Shown: positions 56,339-63,781, counted from the first letter of the stretch. The stretch: DNA of 64,000 nt from Candidatus Tectimicrobiota bacterium (GCA_016192455.1 JACPUC010000019.1:253285-317284); one strand, 5' to 3'. A program made the numbers and translations. Notes: generated by a model from the letters alone, not told the origin.

Positions 56339-56758
56339 TTACTCACTGCCTTCGGGTTCAATCTCCTCGATAGTGCCATCGACGTGCTTTTTTGCAGAGT
56401 GAACGATCCTCAGAGCCTCTGCCCCAAGGTTGGCGGCGCCAAGCCTGCATACCTCGTTGGCGGTGTAAGTCACCAAGCCCTCAGGCACCAACCGCTTCGC
56501 CTCCTCCTTAGCCACCAGCGCCACCTTCTCGTTGAGCACCCCGGACCAGATGATGACGACGCTCTTCCCGGCGCGAAAGCGCTCCTCCGCCTCCTCTACC
56601 TGGAGTCGTCGCACGATCTCCTGCTTGTGCTCGCGCAGGGTGGCGCGCAGCTCTTCAGAGACGGCGCCGGGCGGCGCATTGAGGCGGAGTTTCTCCCCAC
56701 ACACCTCATACTCCACGCCCAGGTCGCGCAGTCTTGCCAACAGTTCGGTCGCCATCAT
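56339..56758 (-). CDS. Small protein with a TubC_N-like docking domain
   Basis: 139 residues. Residues 1-55 (MMATELLARLRDLGVEYEVCGEKLRLNAPPGAVSEELRATLREHKQEIVRRL) match the TubC N-terminal docking fold, known from NRPS/PKS systems and also seen in mobile-element proteins. The rest contains a mixed alpha/beta part (KSVVIIWSGVLNEKVALVAKEEAKRLVPEGLVTYTANEVCRLG). It overlaps the primase stop by 4 nt (ATGA), suggesting it works with the primase. Exact role unknown. Confidence 0.55.
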   Translation of the reverse strand: MMATELLARLRDLGVEYEVCGEKLRLNAPPGAVSEELRATLREHKQEIVRRLQVEEAEERFRAGKSVVIIWSGVLNEKVALVAKEEAKRLVPEGLVTYTANEVCRLGAANLGAEALRIVHSAKKHVDGTIEEIEPEGSE

Positions 56759-59199
56759 ATCTCGATGATCTCCCGATCCTCTTCATCGTTCTCTGCGTCC
56801 TCCCCGTCTCCGCCGTGAGTCCTCAAGGTTAAGTCCCGCAAATCGCCGTCACCTCTGTCACCGCCGTCATCGTCTTGTGAATTCAATGAGTTACAGGTGA
56901 CACCCTGGAGTGCCGGTGACTGGGCGCAGGCCGTCTCTACCGCCTCGTCGTCACCTTCGCCGTCACCGCTAAGTTGTTGATGTTTTTGGCGCTTTGTTGA
57001 GTCGTGCTGCCGGGTGACGCGGGTGACGGCGTTTCGCGCCTCTTTGCGAATAATGATGCTACGGCGCTTCTTCGAGCGATCCCACTCAACGCTGATCCCC
57101 ACTTGGCGCAAGCCAGGGGCGAGACGCCGCAGGCGCTGCGCAAGGGTGCTGGCATTTCTTGGCCAGCCGCGCCGCTTGGTAAGCGATTCTTTCCCCTGAT
57201 CCCCCAGCATCCCTTCGAGGGCGCCCAGAAGCTCGGTCGCCATCCCGAGCCATTCGGAATCCCGTTTTTCCATAAACTCCTCAAGCACCAGAGCGACCTC
57301 ATCGACCTGCAGCAGCTCCTCCACGGCACCTCTCCGGTTGCCCTCGTATGCTTGGAGGAATTCGCCGCTCTTCCAGGGCAGGGCTTCCTCGGCTGCGGCG
57401 ACCCACCGGGCCACGTCTGCCATGCGCGGTAACCGTGTCAGGTGGGTGCTTCGCAGATTCCGCAACGCGGCGCACACTGCATCGAGGAGCGCGCCCAGTA
57501 TTCTGGGCTGTGCCTGTTCGAACCCAAGCCACAGCTCGTCTTCCGTGGTCCGGGCCGTATCGCTCAGATGCGGGAGTTCGACGAAGATCGATCGGTCGGC
57601 AAGGTCCTGACGCTGGGCCGGGTTGTTGATGGCATTGAGCAGCACCGGCCGAGTCGCCTCGAAGATGATCTCGTCGGCATCGGTGTAAAGCTTGCGCGTC
57701 CCCAACCCGCCGCCTGTCGCCATGCGGCAGAGCGCGTCCGAGAGCCACGGGGCGATGGTTCCCAGGTTGTCGAACCCTAGAATCCATGCCTGGGATGCCG
57801 ACACCACCAGATCTCGCTCTTCGCGGGGTGCGGAGCGAGCTGGCGCGGCGTTTGGGTCCACGAGCGCACGCAGCAACCTGGCGGTGGTCGATTTGGCGCT
57901 TCCCTGCTCACCCGTGAGGACGAGCACTGGATATGGTCCCATGCCCCTCAACACCGCCAGGAGCCAGCCGACCACTAGCCTGAAGTCATCCTCGCCTGAG
58001 AGGTTCAAGAATCCCCGCAGCTCCATGATGGAGCCGCCACGAAGCGGGGCTAGAAGAGGACGCATCCCGCCACCGCGGGTGAACTTCACCGGAGGACTCG
58101 TGACCAGCCGCCACCCCTCCGCGGTGAGTTCGACGGCCCGCCATTCTGCATCGCAGAGGTCCAAGTAGATGACGCCCTCTTTCCGCGCAACGCGCAGGAA
58201 GACGGACTCCTCGCGCCCCTCGAACTGGGCCTGCGCCTCCAGCGTGGCCAACGCCTCCTGAAGCGCGGCGGCATTCGCCGACCTTCGCCCTTGGCTGTAA
58301 AACCGGTACCGCAACCACCGCTCAAAACCGTTACTTCGGATCAGCCACGTTTCTCGGTGCTCGCCGCTCGATAGGCTGGCGTAGGCCCTGCCATCCTTGT
58401 CGTGGAAGAGGTTTGCCTCGCGCGCCAGCTCGACGAGCATCTGAGCCTGGGATGGGTTGCCGCCCTGGTCCTTCGTCTCTTCTTCAGACGCCTCATCCTG
58501 AGCATCAGTGATCCTCGCACCGTGTGCAGCTTGCGGCATCTTTGGATCGAAGGGGGCCGTTGCCTCAATGAGCTGGAGCAGGTCATCCACAGTTGCCCCC
58601 TGGTTGAGGAAGTCGCTGACATCTCCCCCGGTTGCTTCCAGCGGCAGCAAGACGTTCTTCACTTCCGCGGCAACACGTCTCAGCGCCTTGCAGACCTTGA
58701 CCGCCCCAACTTGGCCCTTGTCATCTGGGTCATTCACGTCGTAGATCACCACCACCCTCTTACCAACAAATTGCGGCGTCCACCCCTTCTTCCACGTGCC
58801 GGCTCCACCTGTGCTCGTCACGGCAGGTAGCCCGACATCCAGGAGCTTCATCCAATCCCATTCCCCCTCACATAGAATTAGGCGATCATGCGAAGTATCA
58901 CCCAAAAGGAACGCCTTCGAGCCCCGGCTGAAGCTCCAGCGTCTGGCCTTGTCCTTCTCCCTGAACCGGTAGCAGTGCTGGCTCTTGCCGTCGGAAGAGG
59001 TGAAAGCGATGCATGGTTCGCCCCCGATGGTGCCACTGCGCGCGCCCGCTTGCTTCAACGTCTCCAGTTGGTAGCTCTTGCCGTTTCGGTGCAACCACTC
59101 AAGCGCTTCCCCGTCGAGCTGACGCAGACGCTCCACCTGCCAGCCTGAAGTGGTCCGCTGGCTGTAATAGCTGCGGGATTCTTTAGCCGTGAGACTCAT
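56755..59199 (-). CDS. TOPRIM primase/P-loop helicase-like replication protein
   Basis: 814 residues. Residues 1-100 have a CHC2-like remnant without a clear zinc site. A TOPRIM domain follows (LILCEGEWDWMKLL with E111; VVVIYDVNDPDD near 149-160; GGDVSDFL near 191). Residues about 395-600 form a P-loop ATPase with LTGEQGSAKST (Walker A, 429-438) and ILGFDNLG (Walker B, D477). The tail is very rich in Asp, Glu and Gly. It probably starts replication of the excised element. Its leader shows terminator and promoter features at 59221-59370. Confidence 0.8.
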   Translation of the reverse strand: MSLTAKESRSYYSQRTTSGWQVERLRQLDGEALEWLHRNGKSYQLETLKQAGARSGTIGGEPCIAFTSSDGKSQHCYRFREKDKARRWSFSRGSKAFLLGDTSHDRLILCEGEWDWMKLLDVGLPAVTSTGGAGTWKKGWTPQFVGKRVVVIYDVNDPDDKGQVGAVKVCKALRRVAAEVKNVLLPLEATGGDVSDFLNQGATVDDLLQLIEATAPFDPKMPQAAHGARITDAQDEASEEETKDQGGNPSQAQMLVELAREANLFHDKDGRAYASLSSGEHRETWLIRSNGFERWLRYRFYSQGRRSANAAALQEALATLEAQAQFEGREESVFLRVARKEGVIYLDLCDAEWRAVELTAEGWRLVTSPPVKFTRGGGMRPLLAPLRGGSIMELRGFLNLSGEDDFRLVVGWLLAVLRGMGPYPVLVLTGEQGSAKSTTARLLRALVDPNAAPARSAPREERDLVVSASQAWILGFDNLGTIAPWLSDALCRMATGGGLGTRKLYTDADEIIFEATRPVLLNAINNPAQRQDLADRSIFVELPHLSDTARTTEDELWLGFEQAQPRILGALLDAVCAALRNLRSTHLTRLPRMADVARWVAAAEEALPWKSGEFLQAYEGNRRGAVEELLQVDEVALVLEEFMEKRDSEWLGMATELLGALEGMLGDQGKESLTKRRGWPRNASTLAQRLRRLAPGLRQVGISVEWDRSKKRRSIIIRKEARNAVTRVTRQHDSTKRQKHQQLSGDGEGDDEAVETACAQSPALQGVTCNSLNSQDDDGGDRGDGDLRDLTLRTHGGDGEDAENDEEDREIIEI

Positions 59200-59220
59200 C
59201 GCGCCTACCTACTTCAAAAC

Positions 59221-59267
59221 AAAAAACCCCAATGCAGTGGCCCGGCAGGAACGGGACCGCATTGGGG
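59221..59267 (-). terminator. Intrinsic terminator just before the primase start codon
   Basis: Minus strand: CCCCAATGC (59267-59259) pairs with GCATTGGGG (59235-59227), with further GC pairing inside, followed by six T residues (59226-59221). Only 21 nt separate its end from the primase ATG at 59199, so primase transcripts coming through it must read past it. This position is typical of an attenuator. Confidence 0.7.
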
Positions 59268-59271
59268 CTTA

Positions 59272-59285
59272 ACACTCGCGAGTGT
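59272..59285. promoter_or_regulatory. 14-bp perfect palindrome in the primase leader
   Basis: ACACTCGCGAGTGT is fully self-complementary. It lies between the candidate promoter and the terminator before the primase, so it could be an operator or, as RNA, a small hairpin. Confidence 0.5.
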
Positions 59286-59341
59286 CGTCCTTGGTGCCCT
59301 TACTGGCCACCCGTTCCTGCGCCGCCCCAGGCGGCACGGGC

Positions 59342-59370
59342 ATAACACCCTTTCATCTATGGAGTTTCAA
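59342..59370 (-). promoter_or_regulatory. Candidate promoter for the primase leader
   Basis: Minus strand: TTGAAA (59370-59365), a 17-bp spacer and TGTTAT (59347-59342). Transcription would begin near 59335 and run through the palindrome and terminator to the primase. The -10 is a moderate match only. Confidence 0.4.
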
Positions 59371-59398
59371 AAATAGGAGGGCACTCTTATTTTTGAAA
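59365..59398. terminator. Long inverted repeat after the AT-rich gene
   Basis: An 11-bp perfect arm (59365-59375 with 59388-59398) continues inward by four more pairs to a 4-nt loop. It lies 21 bp beyond the stop of the gene at 59419. The outer arm is A/T rich (AAAAATA/TATTTTT), so it may act as a terminator in either direction, although no separate T-tract follows. Confidence 0.4.
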
Positions 59399-59418
59399 AG
59401 GCGGGCAGGAACGCTAAG

Positions 59419-60456
59419 TTATTGATTTCCATGGCCTAGCGTGTCAAGTTTCTGGGGGTCAAATAATTGTTCACGTTGCGGTCCTTCCAATTGTTCTAGA
59501 TGTGCAATTAACTCTGGGCATGGCTCCTGGCAATCGCCACCGTGGTCCGGATGCTTTGGGCACGAAGGGCAAAGCTCTTGTTGATCACGGAGCTTCGGCT
59601 GGACTTCACGGGGGTCACGCCGCTGGTATGGTTTTCCGTGAATGAGCTCATAGGCCTTTGCAAAATTAGCATGAACCCATTGAAGAGACTCTCCCGGGAA
59701 TTCTCGATCAACTATTTGCTGATAGGTCAGACGCTCCTCCCTACGCAAATCCCAAATCTTAAAAGCTTTCTGAGCTTCTTCAAAGCGCGTCCTAATATCC
59801 TGTATCTTTATATCGTAAGACTTCATGATCGTTTGCATCTTCTCAATTATCGTTCCAATACGATCTAATAAAACCTTTACAGGAACACGTAGATTAACTT
59901 TAAGAGTTATTTTTGTATGAGGGTAGATATTACGTTTGATCAACTTATTATAACGTCCCTCGCGCATAAGGTTCACTGCTTTTTGCTTTTCTTCTAATGT
60001 TTTGTACTCAAAAAATGCATTCGATATTTCGCTATTCATTGCATCATATTCTTCACAAGTGATGGCTCCATCTAACCAATATTCATTCACATCAAGATGC
60101 AACAATACACCCGGAATTCGTTCCTCAATATTCCAGTCAAGAGATGGAAACACTGGACAGAAAAGACCCCACTTCGACTTAAAGGATTCCATCATACAGG
60201 CCGTAGGTGTCATTTCCGGATAGAATTCATATTCACTCCAATATGGGATATATTCATGATTCTCATCAACATACGGTGAAGGCGGCTGTGGTTTTCCGTT
60301 CATCTGCAGAACCCAACGATAGTGGTATTCATCATTTTCCTTTAGCCATTCCAAGGATTGCTCAAATTCCCAAATATATCTTGGGTTTCTCCTTATCGCT
60401 TGCCAACGAATCCATGCCCTTTTAGCGTACCTATCAGCTTGCTCAGGTATCTCCAT
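59419..60456 (-). CDS. AT-rich gene of unknown function with HTH-like C-terminal segment
   Basis: 345 residues. Its base composition is much richer in A and T than any neighbour, a sign of separate origin. The N-terminus (YAKRAWIRWQAIRRNPRYIWEFEQSLEWLKE) is Trp/Arg-rich and somewhat like the RRNPxY start of DUF6499-type proteobacterial regulators. A segment near 235-285 (RREERLTYQQIVDREFPGESLQWVHANFAKAYELIHG) looks like a helix-turn-helix. A Cys/His patch follows (ELCPSCPKHPDHGGDCQEPCPEL), a possible zinc site. It faces away from ardC across the repeat-bearing region 60457-61012. Confidence 0.6.
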   Translation of the reverse strand: MEIPEQADRYAKRAWIRWQAIRRNPRYIWEFEQSLEWLKENDEYHYRWVLQMNGKPQPPSPYVDENHEYIPYWSEYEFYPEMTPTACMMESFKSKWGLFCPVFPSLDWNIEERIPGVLLHLDVNEYWLDGAITCEEYDAMNSEISNAFFEYKTLEEKQKAVNLMREGRYNKLIKRNIYPHTKITLKVNLRVPVKVLLDRIGTIIEKMQTIMKSYDIKIQDIRTRFEEAQKAFKIWDLRREERLTYQQIVDREFPGESLQWVHANFAKAYELIHGKPYQRRDPREVQPKLRDQQELCPSCPKHPDHGGDCQEPCPELIAHLEQLEGPQREQLFDPQKLDTLGHGNQ

Positions 60457-60480
60457 CGGCTCACCCTCTCAGCAACGCCC

Positions 60481-60509
60481 AATATCACGGAAATGTTACT
60501 GAAAATCAA
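60481..60509 (-). promoter_or_regulatory. Promoter of the AT-rich gene
   Basis: Minus strand: TTGATT (60509-60504), a 17-bp spacer and GATATT (60486-60481), preceded by a T-rich stretch. It lies 25 bp before the ATG at 60456. Confidence 0.5.
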
Positions 60510-60642
60510 AAAATCCGCCCGCCAACCAATTTAATCCCTTCGCCACCCCGCGGGGGAGGACCTCCCCCTACCCCCCCTGGGGTGCCTGCTCCAAGCCTGC
60601 CGTTTCTCGCCCCACCTTCCCGCGCACGCACCACCTCATCAC

Positions 60643-60811
60643 ATCACTCTGATAGCAACACCCCACCATCGCCGGAGCATTCTCCCACCTCAGCACACGC
60701 GCCGTCCATCGCCCCCTCGCTATCAGAATGATAGCAGCATCACCTTGCTTGCGCTGCACCTCCGCCACCTCATCCTACCACGCTCCCACGACTCCGCAGC
60801 ATCATTTTGAT
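60643..60811. promoter_or_regulatory. Three ATCA-N3-TGAT palindromes at exact 79-bp spacing
   Basis: Sites at 60643-60653, 60722-60732 and 60801-60811 share ATCA-NNN-TGAT followed by (A/C)GCA(A/G)C. The middle site extends to a 7-bp arm palindrome (GCTATCA-GAA-TGATAGC). The sequence between sites is not repeated. They lie between the divergent promoters of the AT-rich gene and ardC, the last 56 bp before the ardC -35. Confidence 0.6.
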
Positions 60812-60866
60812 CGCAGCGCTCCCGCCCCCTGCTTCTCTTCCGCACCCTCTTTCTTCCACTTCGATA

Positions 60867-60895
60867 TTGACAGCTAGTCCATGCGCTACTATATT
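60867..60895 (+). promoter_or_regulatory. Strong promoter of the ardC-like gene with embedded motif
   Basis: TTGACA (60867-60872), a 17-bp spacer and TATATT (60890-60895). The spacer begins with GCTAGTCCATGC, nearly the same as in the promoter at 61858. A third partial copy (TGACAACTAG) lies at 60979-60988 in the leader. This suggests a shared operator. Confidence 0.75.
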
Positions 60896-61012
60896 ACCAT
60901 CATCAAGGGCAGGAGAGAAGGAAGCAGCATACACCGCGCTCCTTCTACTCCGCGCAGGCATTTCTTTGCCTGCTCACATGACAACTAGTGCAACTCAGGA
61001 AGGGAGCACGAC

Positions 61013-61828
61013 ATGAGCAGGAGTCAGGAGCACGTCAGGCAAACCTTGCAGACCGTCTTGCAGAAGTTCGAGTCAGGCGACATCGCCCCCGCCGTCGCCG
61101 CCGCCGTCTTCCCGCCGCCTGATCTCCCGATGAATCGCTGGTCTCTCATGAATCGCACCCTCTGCTTCATCGCCGGCACCTCTGACGCCCGCGGCTTCCG
61201 CCAATGGAAGCAGGCAGGCCGCCACGTCAAGAAAGGCGCGCGCGCAATCCACATCCTCGCACCGCGCACCATCAAGGTCGAGAACGACGAGACGGGCGAA
61301 GAAGAGCACCGTCTCATCGGTTTCAACGCTGTTCCGGTCTTCCGCGTCGAGGATACCGACGGCTCACCCCTCACCTATCAAGAGCCGGAGGTGCCGGCAC
61401 ACCCCTTGCTCGACGTGGCGCACGCCTGGGGAGTCAGCATCAGCGCTGAGTTCTGCCAGGGGAAGTACCTGGGATACTTCCGCCCCGCCACGCGGCACAT
61501 CGTCCTTGCCTCGCCCCAAGCCACCGTCTTCTTCCACGAGCTCGCCCACGCCGCCCACGAGCGCGTCCTGCGGGAGCGCGGCGACACCCTCAAGGGTGGC
61601 CAGGACTGGAAGCAGGAGATCGTGGCGGAGCTTTCCGCCACCGTCCTGGGCTTGCTCTACGGCGTCGCCTGGGAGCGCAGCAGCGGCGCCGCCTATCGCT
61701 ACATCGACTCCTACGCGCGCAAAGCGAAGAAAGACGTGCTGAGAGGCTGCGCCGCAGTGCTCGCCGACGTGGAAAAGGTGCTCACCCTCATCGTGCAGAC
61801 AAGCACCGTGAGCAGCATCGTCGCCTGA
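61013..61828 (+). CDS. ArdC-like antirestriction protein (ssDNA-binding plus zinc metallopeptidase fold)
   Basis: 271 residues with GGAAGGGAG upstream. The N-terminal roughly 120 residues follow the ArdC N-terminal ssDNA-binding domain (NRWSLMNRTLCFIAGTSDARGFRQWKQAGRHVKKGARAIHILAP...IGFNAVPVFRVEDTDG). The C-terminal half is a zincin-like domain with HELAHAAH (H175, E176, H179) and a following EIVAELSAT helix as third ligand. ArdC proteins protect incoming element DNA from host restriction, mainly in conjugative plasmids, so this supports transfer as single-stranded DNA. Confidence 0.85.
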   Translation: MSRSQEHVRQTLQTVLQKFESGDIAPAVAAAVFPPPDLPMNRWSLMNRTLCFIAGTSDARGFRQWKQAGRHVKKGARAIHILAPRTIKVENDETGEEEHRLIGFNAVPVFRVEDTDGSPLTYQEPEVPAHPLLDVAHAWGVSISAEFCQGKYLGYFRPATRHIVLASPQATVFFHELAHAAHERVLRERGDTLKGGQDWKQEIVAELSATVLGLLYGVAWERSSGAAYRYIDSYARKAKKDVLRGCAAVLADVEKVLTLIVQTSTVSSIVA

Positions 61829-61833
61829 CGCGG

Positions 61834-61858
61834 AGGGGCATTCATTTGCCCCTTTACT
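61834..61858 (+). terminator. Short terminator after the ardC-like gene
   Basis: AGGGGCA (61834-61840) pairs with TGCCCCT (61847-61853), with a 6-nt loop and TTTACTT following. It ends where the next promoter begins. Confidence 0.55.
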
Positions 61859-61885
61859 TGACATCTAGCACATGCAGCTTATAAT
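61858..61885 (+). promoter_or_regulatory. Near-consensus promoter of the Fis-type regulator gene
   Basis: TTGACA (61858-61863), a 16-bp spacer and TATAAT (61880-61885). The spacer carries TCTAGCACATGC, matching the ardC promoter spacer. The expected start near 61892 is only about 7 nt before the best start codon of the next gene. Confidence 0.75.
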
Positions 61886-61898
61886 GAAGGAGAGCAGC

Positions 61899-62321
61899 GT
61901 GTTGAACCTCTACCAAGCCATCCTCGCCGAAGGGGGAATCAGGAGCTATCGCAACGGCCACCTCAAAGAAGAGTTGCAAGTTATCCCGCTCTGTCTGCGC
62001 CGGCGCCGCGGCTTGCCCCTCGATGAGATGATCGACACCCTGCGCGCCTACGGCTTCTGGTTCGAGTCGGAATCTGATCTGCTCGACGCCATTGCCAGGT
62101 ACAGGAAGACCGCCGAAGACCTGCCCCCCAAGCCGGAGCGCGAGTTCCCGACGCTGCGTGAGGTGCAGCGCCACCACTTGCAGACGGCGCTCGACAAGAC
62201 CGGCGGCAATATCAGGCAGGCCGCCCAGCTCCTCGACGTGCCTTACGTCTCGATGCAGCGGCATGTGAAGCGGTATCGGCTGCGCACGGCAAGCAACAGC
62301 CACGTCGAGGCGCCGTTCTAA
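61899..62321 (+). CDS. Fis-type helix-turn-helix regulator
   Basis: 140 residues from a GTG at 61899 with AAGGAG 6 nt upstream; in-frame ATGs at 61872 and 61884 overlap the promoter and are unlikely. The C-terminal 45 residues are a Fis/HTH_8 motif (LREVQRHHLQTALDKTGGNIRQAAQLLDVPYVSMQRHVKRYRL). The N-terminal part (LYQAILAEGGIRSYRNGHLKEELQVIPLCLRRRRGLPLDEMIDTL) is unrecognised. A DNA-binding regulator of the element is likely. Fis-like proteins can also aid recombination. Confidence 0.7.
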   Translation: MLNLYQAILAEGGIRSYRNGHLKEELQVIPLCLRRRRGLPLDEMIDTLRAYGFWFESESDLLDAIARYRKTAEDLPPKPEREFPTLREVQRHHLQTALDKTGGNIRQAAQLLDVPYVSMQRHVKRYRLRTASNSHVEAPF

Positions 62322-62332
62322 GGGGGGAAGCC

Positions 62333-62560
62333 ATGAGGAAGCAGCACACCATGCCTACCGCCAGGCAGGTCGTCCACCAGCTCCGCCTGGACGGCGAAGG
62401 CGAAGACCTCTACGTCGTGGACCGGAAGGGGCTCATTCATGAGCCTCGCCCACGTGATCTGCAACTCACCCTCTTCGAGGAAGGCCATGCGACGAACACG
62501 CCCGCGCTGGGAGAACCGCATCCGCGAAATCCGCCAAAGCAAGCAGATGACCCAACGTGA
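62333..62560 (+). CDS. Small unknown protein
   Basis: 75 residues with AGGGGGGAAG directly before the ATG. The sequence (ARQVVHQLRLDGEGEDLYVVDRKGLIHEPRPRDLQLTLFEEGH) has no family I know. Its 3' end overlaps the XRE gene in another frame, suggesting coupled translation. Starts 11 bp after the Fis-type gene. Confidence 0.5.
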   Translation: MRKQHTMPTARQVVHQLRLDGEGEDLYVVDRKGLIHEPRPRDLQLTLFEEGHATNTPALGEPHPRNPPKQADDPT

Positions 62561-62714
62561 CCTCGCCCGCATCCTGGGCTTCACGGAGTCCTACGTCTCG
62601 CACCTTGAGTCCGGCAGGGCCGCGCCGACCGCGCCAACGCTCCAGAAGCTCGCCGCCGCCCTCGGCGTCAAGGTCGATGACCTCTTCGTGAAGAGCAAGG
62701 GCGCCAAGTCCTGA
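62487..62714 (+). CDS. XRE-family helix-turn-helix regulator
   Basis: 75 residues from the ATG at 62487 (GAGGAAGG upstream). Almost the whole protein is an HTH_3 domain: RIREIRQSKQMTQRDLARILGFTESYVSHLESGRAAPTAPTLQKLAAALGVKVDDLF. It overlaps the previous gene by 74 bp. It is the best candidate in the window for the repressor acting on the shared promoter motifs at 60867 and 61858. Confidence 0.85.
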   Translation: MRRTRPRWENRIREIRQSKQMTQRDLARILGFTESYVSHLESGRAAPTAPTLQKLAAALGVKVDDLFVKSKGAKS

Positions 62715-63103
62715 GCCGAAGCCGCCAAGCTACCGTTCCCTCTCGCTGCATGGTGGTGGCAAGAGGAAAGCCGTTCCAGCAGCCGGTCTGTTTCCTGTCA
62801 TCTTTAGAAGACAGGTAACTCCGACAGCGCGTTGTGCGAGGTTGAATTCCCTGCCCTTCCGGCGTCGAACCCTGGCAATACTGACAGGTAACACTTCGCC
62901 GCCGCCCGGCATTCATGAGGGTTTACATTCCAAAGCAGGGCGGGCGAGTAATTCGCTGCTCCACGCGACGCAAGGAACCAATGCGCTCCCCTCCCCGCGA
63001 GCTGCGCAGCAGTTCGCGTAAACGGGGTGCGCGAGGGGACACGGTTCCCTCGCAGAATTACGTAATGGAATTCAAGGAGACACGACACTCGGAGGAGCAG
63101 AAC
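62715..63103. promoter_or_regulatory. 389-bp region with CCTGTC/GACAGG repeats before the recombinase
   Basis: CCTGTC-N10-GACAGG forms an inverted repeat at 62794-62815. Its right arm with flank, GACAGGTAAC, recurs at 62883-62892, 73 bp downstream. Three related subsites before a serine recombinase gene resemble a resolution site in layout. No gene is seen in this stretch; the frame of the recombinase extends through part of it without homology. Confidence 0.35.
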
Positions 63104-63733
63104 ATGCCACAAGGGGAGAAACACGCGGCAATCTACCTGCGCGTCTCCAGCGCGGGCCAAAAGCACGCCAGCCAGGAGCCGGAGCTGAAGCGCTGGGTGG
63201 AGAAGGCGGACGAGCCGGTGACCTGGTTCCGCGACACCTTCACCGGGCGCACCATGGACCGCCCCGGCTTCGAGAAGCTCATGGAAGCCGTCCGTTCCGG
63301 CGGCGTCTCGAAGGTCGTCATCTGGCGGCTTGACCGCCTGGGCCGCACCGCCAAGGGCCTCACCCAGCTCTTCGCCGAGCTGCGCCAGCGCAAGATCGAC
63401 CTCGTCAGCCTGCGCGACGGCTTCACCCTCTCCACCGCCGCCGGACGCCTCACCGCCAACATCCTCGCCTCCATGGCCGAGTTCGAGACCGAGGTGCGCG
63501 CCGAGCGCGTGCGCGCCGGCCAAGCCGCCGCCAAGGCCAAGGGCAAGACCTGGGGCGGCAGCCGCACCGGCTGGCACTACCGAAGAACCCAGGCGAAGAT
63601 ACCCGTTATCCTCGACCTCCTCGCCAAAGGCGCCCCCAAGGCCCACATCGCCCGCGCCGTCGGCATCTCCCGCAAGACGGTGTACAGCATCCTGGCGCAG
63701 AACGGCGTCAATGGGAATGGGCAGGGCGCGTGA
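63104..63733 (+). CDS. Small serine recombinase (resolvase/invertase type)
   Basis: 209 residues from the ATG at 63104 (GGAGGAG upstream). The catalytic Ser15 is in IYLRVSSAGQK. Further family motifs: FTGRTMDRPGFEKLMEAVRSGGVSKVVIWRLDRLGRTAKGLTQLF and the long helix TLSTAAGRLTANILASMAEFETEVRAERVRAG. A C-terminal Hin-like HTH follows (ILDLLAKGAPKAHIARAVGISRKTVYSIL). It cuts and rejoins DNA at res/inversion sites. A CRISPR array begins 49 bp after its stop. Confidence 0.9.
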   Translation: MPQGEKHAAIYLRVSSAGQKHASQEPELKRWVEKADEPVTWFRDTFTGRTMDRPGFEKLMEAVRSGGVSKVVIWRLDRLGRTAKGLTQLFAELRQRKIDLVSLRDGFTLSTAAGRLTANILASMAEFETEVRAERVRAGQAAAKAKGKTWGGSRTGWHYRRTQAKIPVILDLLAKGAPKAHIARAVGISRKTVYSILAQNGVNGNGQGA

Positions 63734-63781
63734 AGGTGAACGTTCGCAGTCCGATCCCCGCCCGAACCTGCACCCACCGTC

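Noticed and set aside
62838-62856. Sequence resembling the tRNA 3' end (AGGTTGAATTCCCTGCCC) as a second attachment site
   Set aside because: It needs several gaps and mismatches against AGGTTCGAATCCTGCCCCC; an attachment repeat should be near-identical over 15 bp or more.
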